8,248 nucleotides of DNA from an uncultured Bryobacteraceae bacterium (GTDB lineage: Bacteria > Acidobacteriota > Terriglobia > Bryobacterales > Bryobacteraceae): positions 1 to 8,248 of the forward strand of contig CAKZVG010000246.1 in the NCBI GenBank assembly GCA_937921835.1, read 5' to 3'. Positions 1-7,078 of this stretch are shown here, in pieces (position 1 is the stretch's first letter; each line of letters opens with the position of its first letter). Made by a program: the position numbers and the translations under genes. The notes under the pieces were generated by a model. That model did no database searches. It saw only the letters and a program-made list of their open reading frames with translations, and had not been told where the DNA came from.

Positions 1-664
1 CTCCCGTCGCGTGCCCGGCGAAGCGGAGGATGACGCCCACTCCGTTTCCTCCGCTGACGGGTGAAGTCTCGGGATCGACGCGGTGGATGGTGATGGAGGT
101 CCGCACTTCATAATCCCGCCAGGAGCGCTCGCCGATCAGGAACACCCGGTCGTAGCCCGTCTGCCGCGTCCGCAGGCCGGCTTCTCCGATCCCCCACCAG
201 CCGTCCACATACTGCCCCACATCCTGGGGGTCGCGGACTTCCTTCCAGCGGATCCGCACCGGGAGCGGTCGCGCGCCAGCCTCCCGCACCACGGTGACCG
301 TCCGCGTCAGTTCCGCGCCGTCAAGAAAACGCGCCGTAATGGTGACCAAGTTGGGACCCGGTTCCAGCCGCAAGACCGGGATGTCGGCATTGAAGTCGCC
401 ATCGTTCACCAGCCGGCGGTGCGCGCGGAAGCTCAGCGGGAACTCGCCTCCCTGGCCGAGCTTCCAGCTCAGGGTATCCACTTCGCGCCAGGGCCGCACC
501 CGCCCCATCAGGTTGAAGTCGTCCTGCGCGTCGCCGAGGTGGCCGACCCGCTGCCGGTCACCGTGCCAGATCTCGATGGCGCGGGCGCCGGGAGGCGCTT
601 GCGGGCGGGCGGGAAGCCAGAGGAAGGCGGCCACCATCAGGGCGAGGAACGCGTTCCGCGGCAT
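1..664 (-). CDS. Secreted protein of unknown function, N-terminal part (3' end beyond window)
   Basis: An open frame without stops runs from an ATG at 664-662 leftward off the window edge, giving 221 residues. It begins MPRNAFLALMVAAFLWLPA, a typical Sec signal peptide (short basic start, hydrophobic core), with likely cleavage around residues 20-24. Residues about 30-125 look like a beta-rich, Ig-like segment ending in an LVTITARF / TVTVV strand pattern. Residues about 140-221 contain WWGIGEAG, YDRVFLIGE and NGVGVILRFAGH, which look like strands of a concanavalin/LamG-like jelly-roll domain. That fold is an inference from strand pattern only. No catalytic motif is visible in the part present. 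The start has no Shine-Dalgarno sequence, and a TAGAAT box (680-675) lies just upstream. It is divergent from the E1 genes. A competing plus-strand open frame over the same bases is a shadow, because this frame carries a convincing signal peptide. Confidence 0.72.
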   Translation of the reverse strand, partial: MPRNAFLALMVAAFLWLPARPQAPPGARAIEIWHGDRQRVGHLGDAQDDFNLMGRVRPWREVDTLSWKLGQGGEFPLSFRAHRRLVNDGDFNADIPVLRLEPGPNLVTITARFLDGAELTRTVTVVREAGARPLPVRIRWKEVRDPQDVGQYVDGWWGIGEAGLRTRQTGYDRVFLIGERSWRDYEVRTSITIHRVDPETSPVSGGNGVGVILRFAGHATG

Positions 665-797
665 GGCTATCGTAATTCTACAACTCCGGCCCGGCCGGCG
701 CCGGGAGGCGGGCCGCGCAAGCCCCCGAAACCGCAGTTCTTAGCGCGGTATACTACAGGTTTTGGGACCCCGATCCCACGTGCACCTGGAGTTGGTT
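665..797. promoter_or_regulatory. Divergent intergenic region with candidate promoter elements and a GC-rich hairpin
   Basis: This stretch separates two genes read outward, so it should hold both promoters. For the rightward E1 genes, TATACT at 749-754 matches five of six bases of a sigma70 -10 box, but no good -35 box lies 16-18 bases upstream. For the leftward gene, TAGAAT (680-675 on the minus strand) is a possible -10 box and would give a very short leader. A perfect inverted repeat, CCCGGC-CGGC-GCCGGG at 690-705, could form a six-pair stem with a four-base loop. In such GC-rich DNA it may be chance. Confidence 0.35.
788..791 (+). promoter_or_regulatory. Ribosome binding site of E1 alpha gene
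   Basis: GGAG lies six bases before the ATG at 798-800. This decides the start. An upstream in-frame TTG at 762 would add 12 residues (MGPRSHVHLELV) that are not typical of the family, and it sits within about ten bases of the candidate -10 box. Confidence 0.6.
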
Positions 798-1832
798 ATG
801 GCGGCAGTCAAACCCATGGGATTTTCCGCGGGCCTGAGTTTTTCCGAAGCCCTCGACTCCGAGGCCGGCCTCGCGCGCCAGGCCCTTTATTACATGCAAT
901 TGATGCGGGAAGTCGAGGAGCGCATCGAACGCAAGCTGTACCGGCAGGGCAAGATCGTGGGGGGCGTCTACGTGGGGCGCGGCCAGGAGGCCATCTGCGT
1001 GGGCGCGGGACTTGCCGCCGAGCCGGACGACATGCTGTTTCCTTGCCACCGCGACCTCGCCCTGTACTTCATCCGCGGCGTGCATCCGCGCCAGGTTTTC
1101 GCGCAGTACATGGGCCGCGTTGGCGGTCTCACGCGCGGCAAGGACGGCAACATGCACATGGGCGACCTCAGGCTGCGCATCGTGGCGATCATCAGCGCCA
1201 TGGCCGCCTCGGTTCCAGTCGCCGCCGGCGCCGCGATGGCCCAGAAGTACAAAGGCTCGCGCGACGTCACGATGGTATTCTTCGGCGACGGCGCCACCAG
1301 CCGCGGCGACTGGCACGAGGGCATCAACCTGGCCAGCGTGCAGAAGGCGCCGCTGGTGCTGGTCTGCAACAACAACCACTACGCCTACTCGACGCCGCTC
1401 GACAAGCAGATGGCTTGCGAAAACGTGGCCGACCGCGCGCCCGGCTACGGCATCGCGGCCGAGATCGTCGACGGCAACGACGTGTTCGCCGTCCACCAGG
1501 CCGCGCGCCGCGCCGTGCGCCACGCCCGCGAAGGCCGGGGACCCTATCTCATCGAGTGCAAGACGTTCCGCATGACCGGGCACTCGGCGCACGATCCCGG
1601 CGACTATGTACCCAAGCACCTGTGGGAGGAGTGGGCGCAGAAGGATCCGATCGACCGGGTGCGGCGGCGCATGATCGAGGAAGGCTGGGCCGTGGAGAGC
1701 GAACTGGACGCCATCTCGGCCGGCATCCGCCGGGACGTGGACGCCGCCATCGAGTGGGCCGAAGCGAGCCCTTTCCCCGACCCGTCGGAATTGCTCGAGC
1801 ACGTCTACGATCCCGCGCCGCGGAGCATCTGA
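798..1832 (+). CDS. 2-oxoacid dehydrogenase E1 component, alpha subunit (thiamine-diphosphate dependent)
   Basis: The 344-residue cytoplasmic protein has the usual length of E1 alpha subunits. With the beta subunit it decarboxylates a 2-oxoacid and transfers the acyl group to the lipoyl arm of E2. The thiamine-diphosphate/magnesium motif is intact: GDGATSRGD starts at residue 163 and closes at NNN 191-193, the standard spacing. HRD at 84-86 and the phosphorylation-loop-like GHSAHD at 261-266 match conserved active-site segments. GQEA (62-65) and GKDGNMHMGD (114-123) are also family signatures. The stretch DKQMACENVADRA (202-214) recalls, from memory, bacterial branched-chain E1 alpha, while the GHS loop is more like pyruvate dehydrogenase. 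The substrate therefore stays open between pyruvate, branched-chain 2-oxoacids and acetoin. The stop is two bases before the beta-subunit start, indicating an operon. Start chosen at the ATG with GGAG upstream. Confidence 0.92.
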   Translation: MAAVKPMGFSAGLSFSEALDSEAGLARQALYYMQLMREVEERIERKLYRQGKIVGGVYVGRGQEAICVGAGLAAEPDDMLFPCHRDLALYFIRGVHPRQVFAQYMGRVGGLTRGKDGNMHMGDLRLRIVAIISAMAASVPVAAGAAMAQKYKGSRDVTMVFFGDGATSRGDWHEGINLASVQKAPLVLVCNNNHYAYSTPLDKQMACENVADRAPGYGIAAEIVDGNDVFAVHQAARRAVRHAREGRGPYLIECKTFRMTGHSAHDPGDYVPKHLWEEWAQKDPIDRVRRRMIEEGWAVESELDAISAGIRRDVDAAIEWAEASPFPDPSELLEHVYDPAPRSI

Positions 1833-1834
1833 CC

Positions 1835-2809
1835 ATGGCCCTCACAACTTACGTGGAAGCGGTGCGGCAGGGGATTTGGGAAGAAATGGAGCGCGATCCG
1901 GACGTCTTCCTCATCGGCGAGGACCTGGGAGTCTACGGCGGCGCGTTCAAGGTGACCCTGGGGATGCTCGAGCGCTTCGGCGAGCGGCGCGTGATCGATA
2001 CCCCGATCTCGGAGTCCGCCATCGTGGGAGCGGCCATCGGCGCCAGTTTCATGGGCCTGCGGCCGGTGGCCGAAATGCAGTTCGCCGACTTCATCTCCTG
2101 CGCCTTCGACCAGATCGTCAACTTCGCGGCCAAGTGCCGTTACCGCTGGAACGCGCCCGCGCCCATCGTGGTGCGCGCGCCCTCCGGCGGGGGCATTCAC
2201 GGCGGGCCGTTCCATTCGCAGAACCCAGAGGCCTGGTTTTGCCACACCCCAGGGCTTAAGGTCATCGCTCCGGCGACGGCTTACGACGCCAAGGGGCTCA
2301 TCAAGTCCGCCATCCGCGACAACGACCCCGTGATCTTCTTCGAGCACAAGGCGCTCTACCGCCGCGTCAAGGAAGACCTCCCGGAGCAGGAGTACACCGT
2401 GCCCATCGGCAAGGCGCGCGTCTTCCGCGAAGGCCGGGATCTCACCGTGGTGACTTATGGCGCCATGGTGTACGCCGCCGAGGAAGCCGCCAACGAACTG
2501 GCCCGCGAAGGGATTTCCATGGAGATCGTCGATCTCCGCACCCTGCTGCCCATCGACGAAGAAACCATCCTGGCGAGCGTGCGCAAGACATCCAAGGCGA
2601 TTCTGCTGCACGAAGCCACGCTCACCGGCGGCATCGGCGGGGAACTCGCCGCCCGCATCGCGGAGAAGGCCTTCGAGCACCTGGACGGTCCCGTGCTCCG
2701 CATCGCGGCGCCGGATTGCCCGGTTCCCTACAGTCCTCCGCTTGAGGACGCATTTCTCCCCAACGCAAGAAAGGTGATCGAGAAGGCCCGCTGGTTATAT
2801 CATTACTAA
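1835..2809 (+). CDS. 2-oxoacid dehydrogenase E1 component, beta subunit (branched-chain/pyruvate type)
   Basis: This 324-residue protein is full length for E1 beta and completes the E1 heterotetramer with the upstream gene. It has the transketolase-like pyrimidine-binding domain (about residues 1-180) followed by the C-terminal transketolase domain (about 195-315). GED at 28-30 carries the glutamate that activates the cofactor (E29 by family comparison). DTPISESAIVGAAIG (55-69), AEMQFADF (79-86) and HSQ (127-129, the conserved active-site histidine) are all present. VIFFEHKALYR and the following PIGKA/REG segment resemble, from memory, branched-chain 2-oxoacid dehydrogenase E1 beta of Bacillus, so that substrate class is favoured but unproven. 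The ATG at 1835 follows the alpha stop (1830-1832) by two bases, with GGAG at 1822-1825 inside the upstream gene. The same frame stays open far upstream by composition; that extension is not coding. No E2 or E3 gene follows. Confidence 0.93.
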   Translation: MALTTYVEAVRQGIWEEMERDPDVFLIGEDLGVYGGAFKVTLGMLERFGERRVIDTPISESAIVGAAIGASFMGLRPVAEMQFADFISCAFDQIVNFAAKCRYRWNAPAPIVVRAPSGGGIHGGPFHSQNPEAWFCHTPGLKVIAPATAYDAKGLIKSAIRDNDPVIFFEHKALYRRVKEDLPEQEYTVPIGKARVFREGRDLTVVTYGAMVYAAEEAANELAREGISMEIVDLRTLLPIDEETILASVRKTSKAILLHEATLTGGIGGELAARIAEKAFEHLDGPVLRIAAPDCPVPYSPPLEDAFLPNARKVIEKARWLYHY

Positions 2810-2828
2810 GCCGCCGGTGGTCATCGTT

Positions 2829-2857
2829 TTGTGACTGTTTAGTACTCGTAATGTAAT
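2829..2857 (+). promoter_or_regulatory. Sigma70-type promoter of the TonB-dependent receptor gene
   Basis: TTGTGA at 2829-2834 (four of six consensus bases) and TGTAAT at 2852-2857 (five of six) are separated by exactly 17 bases in an AT-rich island within GC-rich DNA. Transcription would begin near 2863-2865, giving a leader of about 17 bases with no Shine-Dalgarno sequence. A second AT-rich box, GATAAT at 2866-2871, has no matching -35 element. Confidence 0.55.
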
Positions 2858-2880
2858 TGGCATCAGATAATCTGGTCTTT

Positions 2881-5800
2881 ATGAGGTTACTTTGTTCCAT
2901 CGGGGCGGCGCTATTTGTCCTGGGCGTGTCCCTATCCGCGCAGCAGCGCAGCGGGGCCGTAGGCGGCCTGGTGACGGACCCGTCGGGCGGAGCGGTCCAG
3001 GCCGCGCGCGTGAAACTGGTCAACACAGGCACGGGACTCGAACGCCACACGCTTTCCGACAACGCCGGCAATTACCTGTTTCCGCTCGCGCCCGTGGGCG
3101 TCTACGCCGTGACCGCCGAGAAGCCCGGTTTCCAAAGCCTGACCCGCGAAGGCGTGCTGGTCAACGTCAACCAGCAGGCGCGGGTCGATTTCGAGCTGGC
3201 CATCGCCACCAGCGAACAAACCGTGACGGTCACCGGCGACGCCCCGCAAGTGAATACCTCCGACGCCACCAACGGCGTGGTACTTCCCCCGGCCGCCATC
3301 CATAACCTCCCGCTGAACGGGCGTAATTTCATCGAACTGGGGGCACTGGTGCCGGGCGCGGTGGCGACGCCCTACCGCTTCGCGGTGCAAGGCATCCAGG
3401 CGGCCACGAACGGCTTCAGCGTCAACGGACTGCGCACGCAGTCGAATAACTTCCTGCTGGACGGAGTGACCAACAACGACCAGATGTTCAACGGCTATTC
3501 GCTCGCGCCGCCGCCCGACGCCATCGAACAGTTCAAGGTCATCAGCAGCAACTTCACGGCCGAATACGGCAACAACGCGGGCAGCGTGGTGAACGTGGTC
3601 ACGCGCGCCGGCGGCAACGCCTTGCACGGCGCCGCCTGGAACTACCTGCGCAACGACGCGGTGGACGCGCGGAACTTCTTCGCCGCCTCGAATCCGCCGC
3701 TGCGGCAGAACCAGTTTGGCGCCCTGGCCGGCGGCCCGCTGGTGAAAGACCGCACCTTCTGGTTCGGCTACTACGAAGGACTGCGGGCGCGCGTCGGCAC
3801 GGTGCAGAACGTGGTCGTCCTCACCGAGGCGCAGCGCGGCGGCAATCTGGCGGGAGTCACCCCCGCCGCCCGCGATCCGCTCAACAACCAGCCCTTCGCC
3901 GGGGGAGTGATTCCGGCGGCGCGCATCAGCCCGGTGTCGAAGAACCTGCTCGAGCGCTACGTGCCGCTGCCCAACTTCGGCGTCAACCGCTACAACCGCG
4001 CACCGTCGATCAACACCGACCAGGATCAGTTCGGCGCGCGCGGCGATCACCGTTTCAGCGCCGCCAACACGCTGTTCCTGCGTTACTCCTACTCTCGCAC
4101 GGACACCAGCAATCCGCTCGGCGCGGGCAGCTTCTCGCCCTCCGGGTCGGGATCCTTCAACGCCGCGCATCAGGCGGTGGTTTCCGACACCCACGTCTTC
4201 TCGCCCACCCTGCTGAACGAATTCAGCGCTTCTTTCCTGCGTCTGTTCGGGAAGCCCGCCACCTGGAGCGGCGTCGACCTTGCCAGTCTCGGCTTCCGCT
4301 ATCCGGCCACCGAACCCAGCGCCAAGGGCCTGCCCATTGTCACTTTAAGCGGTCTCTTCTCGATTGGCGACGTGGCGCAGTCCTGGACCAAGCTGGCGCG
4401 CAACACCTACCAGGTTTTCGACAACCTCAGCTACATTCGCGGTCGGCACACCTTCAAGACCGGCTTCGATCTCCGCCGCCAGCAAATCTACCTGGTCTTC
4501 CCCAACCGCCCCAACGGCGACTTCACGCTCTCGGGAGCGGTGAGCGGCAACGCCATCGCCGACTTCCTGCTCGGGCGCCCGGCGCAGTTCCGCCAGGGCG
4601 GCGGCGACCCCGCCAAGCACTTCGTCAACCACGTCTTCGGACTTTACTTGCAGGACGACTGGAAAGCCACCCGCAAACTGACCCTGAACCTGGGCGTACG
4701 CTACGAATTGGGGCTTCCCTACTACGACAAGCAGGACCGCATGGCGTCGTTCCAACCGGGCAAGAAATCAAGCGTGCGCCCGGCGGCACCCGTGAACCTG
4801 CTCTTCCCCGGCGACGCCGGCGTGCCGCGGGCCACCATTCCCACCGACTCCAACAACATCGCGCCGCGCTTCGGCTTCGCCTACGACGTTTTCGGCGACG
4901 GGCGCACCAGCGTGCGCGGCGGCTACGGCGTCTTCTTCGACGCCGTGCCGGGCGTGGGCGTGTTCCAAAACATTAACGTCCCGCCCTTCAACCGCTTTGT
5001 ACAGATCGACGTCCCGCCTTCGCTCGAGAATCCCTACGCCAACTTCGCCATCAATCCGCAGGTGGACCCGCGCCGGGAATTTCCCTGCCCCTGCCTGGTG
5101 ATCGGCTTCTCGCCCGATTTCCGCAGCCCCTACGCGCAGCACTTCAACTTCAGCCTCCAGCGTCAACTGGGCAAGGACCTGATGGCCGAGGCGGGCTACG
5201 CCGGCTCCACCGGAATCAAGCTGCCCGGCTACCTGGAAATCAACCCCGCCGTGCCCGGCCCCACCGCCTCGCGGGCCAACACCCAGCAACGGCGTATCTA
5301 CCAGGACTTCAACTTAGTCCGCCCGACCTTCAGCCGCTTCAATTCGAATTACCATTCGCTGCAAACGCGCCTCGAGAAACGGCTAAGTTCCGGACTGAGC
5401 TTCCTGACGGCTTACACGTGGGGCAAGGCCATCGATTACCAGTCCTCGCTGAACTTCAGCGGCGAGACCCGGCCGCAGGACGCCTTCAGCCTGAAGGACG
5501 TGCGCGGGCTGGCGGCCTTCGATACGCGGCACCGCTTCGTTTTCAGTTACAACTATGATCTGCCCTTCTTCCGCCGCGGCCCGGCGCTGGCGCGCCACGC
5601 GCTCGGAGGCTGGCGACTGAACGGCATCCTCTCCGCGCAGAGCGGCAACCCCCTGACGGTGAACGACGCCGTCGACCACAGCCTGCGCGGCCTCAACGCC
5701 GACCGTCCCGACCAGGTGAAGAACCCCAACAACGGCCCCAAGACGCCCCAGCAGTGGTTCGACACCAGCGCCTTTGTGCGCCTGCCGGACGTGCCGGGCG

Positions 5801-6054
5801 GGCAACGCTCCGGCACCGCCGGGCGCAACACGGTGATCAGCCCGGGACTGGTGCAGACCGATCTCTCGGTCTTCAAGACCTTCGCCATCGGTGAGAGCCA
5901 CAGCCTGGACTTCCGGAGCGAGTTCTTCAACGCCCTCAACCGGACCAATTTCGGCACGCCGGGCACCGCCATCAGCACGCCCCAGACCTTCGGGGTCATC
6001 CAGGCCGCCCGCCCGGCCCGCATCCTCCAGTTCGCGCTGAAGTACCGCTTCTGA
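2881..6054 (+). CDS. TonB-dependent receptor-like outer-membrane protein, Oar type, with N-terminal carboxypeptidase-regulatory-like domain
   Basis: The 1057-residue protein is a predicted outer-membrane beta-barrel of the large Oar-like group that is expanded in Acidobacteriota. Residues 1-20 (MRLLCSIGAALFVLGVSLSA) form a Sec signal peptide. Residues about 23-106 form the beta-sandwich carboxypeptidase-regulatory-like domain: TDPSGGAV at 32-39, DNAGNYLFP at 60-68, GVYAVTAEKPGF at 73-84. The plug follows, with LPLNGRNF at 143-150, FSVNGLRTQSNNFLLDG, and a VVNVVTRAGGN segment near 236-246. GGPLVKDRTFWFGYYEG marks entry into the barrel. The chain ends in LQFALKYRF, a C-terminal aromatic signal for barrel assembly. 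The substrate is not predictable; oligosaccharide or peptide uptake is only the general expectation for the group. Start ATG 2881 is chosen because an upstream TTG (2857) overlaps the promoter -10 box and the signal peptide begins here. The only cysteines in the mature chain are C736 and C738 (FPCPC). Confidence 0.93.
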   Translation: MRLLCSIGAALFVLGVSLSAQQRSGAVGGLVTDPSGGAVQAARVKLVNTGTGLERHTLSDNAGNYLFPLAPVGVYAVTAEKPGFQSLTREGVLVNVNQQARVDFELAIATSEQTVTVTGDAPQVNTSDATNGVVLPPAAIHNLPLNGRNFIELGALVPGAVATPYRFAVQGIQAATNGFSVNGLRTQSNNFLLDGVTNNDQMFNGYSLAPPPDAIEQFKVISSNFTAEYGNNAGSVVNVVTRAGGNALHGAAWNYLRNDAVDARNFFAASNPPLRQNQFGALAGGPLVKDRTFWFGYYEGLRARVGTVQNVVVLTEAQRGGNLAGVTPAARDPLNNQPFAGGVIPAARISPVSKNLLERYVPLPNFGVNRYNRAPSINTDQDQFGARGDHRFSAANTLFLRYSYSRTDTSNPLGAGSFSPSGSGSFNAAHQAVVSDTHVFSPTLLNEFSASFLRLFGKPATWSGVDLASLGFRYPATEPSAKGLPIVTLSGLFSIGDVAQSWTKLARNTYQVFDNLSYIRGRHTFKTGFDLRRQQIYLVFPNRPNGDFTLSGAVSGNAIADFLLGRPAQFRQGGGDPAKHFVNHVFGLYLQDDWKATRKLTLNLGVRYELGLPYYDKQDRMASFQPGKKSSVRPAAPVNLLFPGDAGVPRATIPTDSNNIAPRFGFAYDVFGDGRTSVRGGYGVFFDAVPGVGVFQNINVPPFNRFVQIDVPPSLENPYANFAINPQVDPRREFPCPCLVIGFSPDFRSPYAQHFNFSLQRQLGKDLMAEAGYAGSTGIKLPGYLEINPAVPGPTASRANTQQRRIYQDFNLVRPTFSRFNSNYHSLQTRLEKRLSSGLSFLTAYTWGKAIDYQSSLNFSGETRPQDAFSLKDVRGLAAFDTRHRFVFSYNYDLPFFRRGPALARHALGGWRLNGILSAQSGNPLTVNDAVDHSLRGLNADRPDQVKNPNNGPKTPQQWFDTSAFVRLPDVPGGQRSGTAGRNTVISPGLVQTDLSVFKTFAIGESHSLDFRSEFFNALNRTNFGTPGTAISTPQTFGVIQAARPARILQFALKYRF

Positions 6055-6088
6055 CGGGCGCGCCGGTGGAGGAGGGCCCGCGCTGGTT

Positions 6089-7078
6089 TTAAGCACGCCG
6101 TACGCCGGCGGTGAAGGCGCGGCGCGGATTGTCCACCGTCAGCCGGTGAATCTCCTGGCGCGTGTAGCCGGCCTCTTCGAGCGCTGGCACGAAGTGCGTG
6201 AAGAGGGCGTCGTAGGGCTTCGGCGGGCGGCCGAGGGCGCGGTAGGAGTTGCCGTCGTGCGAAAGCAGGACCTGTCCCAGCGCGCCGCGCCGCTTCATCA
6301 TCTCCACCAGCGCCAGGTGGCGGCCCACCGAATCGGGCACCAGGCCGTCGAATTCCAGCCAGGCCCCGGCCTCGGCCGCTTCCGCCAGCGCCGCCTCATC
6401 CTTCACCGAATGCGCGTGCACCCAGATCCAGGCTTGCGGGGAAACGCCCTCGGAATTGAGCACCGCAAGCTGCCCGCGCGCGCCTTCCGGGTTATCGCCG
6501 GTGTGCACCGCCAGCGCCAGGCCGCTTTCCAGGTGGACGCGCGCCGCGGCGGCGACGAGCTTGCGTCCAAGATCGGAAAGCGGACCGGCGTCGAAGCCCA
6601 GTTTGACGAAGCCCGGCCGGATGCCCGTGCCCTCGATCCCCTCGCGCCACTCGCGCAACCAGCGCGCGGCGAGCTCGCCGGCCGTCTCGCGCCGCGCGTG
6701 CTCCGGCAGGTAGCGGCCTCCGGCCGCGGCATAGTAGCCGGTGTTCGTGAGGATGTGCAGTCCGGTCTGCTCCGAGATCCGCTTGAGCAGGGCCGGCGCG
6801 CGCCCGAACCAGGCGGTGGTGCAGTCGGCGATCGAGCGGCAGCCGAGCGCGTACAGGTTCTTGAGATAGGGGATCACGGTCCCGAACAGCTTGTCCTCGT
6901 CGTAGACGGGCCTCTCGGCCGCATCCGCGCCGAACAGCGACATGACGTGCTCGTGGGGCAGCATCAGGCCCAGATCGCCGCCATCGACGGCGCCGCGCAC
7001 CGTCATCGCCTGCCGCCCGGGGGCGGCCGCCAGTGGAACGCACGAGGCGGCCAGAAACTCGCGTCTGCGCATACGCAC
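6089..7078 (-). CDS. Exported phosphotriesterase-family metal-dependent hydrolase
   Basis: The 329-residue protein belongs to the phosphotriesterase/PHP/lactonase branch of the amidohydrolase superfamily (TIM barrel with two metals). The metal ligands can be placed by family pattern: HEH at 42-44, K159 (VKLGFD, the carboxylated bridging lysine), H192 (AVHTGDN), H221 or H223 (WVHAHS) and D275 (LLSHDGNSY). All ligands are present, so it should be active as a lactonase, esterase or related hydrolase; the substrate cannot be read from sequence. The N-terminus RRREFLAAS followed by a short alanine-rich stretch is a twin-arginine (Tat) signal, consistent with export of a pre-folded metalloenzyme. 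The GTG at 7078 directly follows the methyltransferase stop and has GGAGA six bases upstream. An ATG at 7072 would remove only two residues. It is the last gene of a minus-strand cluster and ends 34 bases from the convergent receptor gene. Confidence 0.88.
   Translation of the reverse strand: MRMRRREFLAASCVPLAAAPGRQAMTVRGAVDGGDLGLMLPHEHVMSLFGADAAERPVYDEDKLFGTVIPYLKNLYALGCRSIADCTTAWFGRAPALLKRISEQTGLHILTNTGYYAAAGGRYLPEHARRETAGELAARWLREWREGIEGTGIRPGFVKLGFDAGPLSDLGRKLVAAAARVHLESGLALAVHTGDNPEGARGQLAVLNSEGVSPQAWIWVHAHSVKDEAALAEAAEAGAWLEFDGLVPDSVGRHLALVEMMKRRGALGQVLLSHDGNSYRALGRPPKPYDALFTHFVPALEEAGYTRQEIHRLTVDNPRRAFTAGVRRA

Noticed and set aside
753..1802. 349-codon minus-strand open frame over E1 alpha
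   Set aside because: It mirrors the E1 alpha codons almost exactly. E1 alpha has complete cofactor-binding motifs and the antisense product has none.
83..1834. Plus-strand open frame continuous with the E1 beta gene, about 584 codons upstream of its start
   Set aside because: It is antisense to the signal-peptide protein and out of frame with E1 alpha. Its translation is arginine/proline/glycine-rich low-complexity sequence, as expected from GC-rich codon composition. The real beta subunit begins at ATG 1835.
2932..4194. 420-codon minus-strand open frame within the receptor gene
   Set aside because: It is antisense to the signal peptide end, plug and early barrel of the receptor, which has clear family motifs. 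The antisense translation is compositional and has no recognisable motif.
6058..6090. Possible terminator between the convergent receptor and hydrolase genes (GCGCG 6058-6062 pairing with CGCGC 6079-6083, then TTTT at 6087-6090)
   Set aside because: The stem is only five pairs with a 16-base loop and the T run is four bases and offset, too weak to call. A terminator somewhere in this 34-base gap is still plausible.
7036..7067. Lipoprotein signal at Cys13 of the phosphotriesterase-family protein (LAASC)
   Set aside because: Position -3 is alanine rather than leucine, and the hydrophobic stretch before the cysteine is too short. The twin-arginine signal interpretation fits better.
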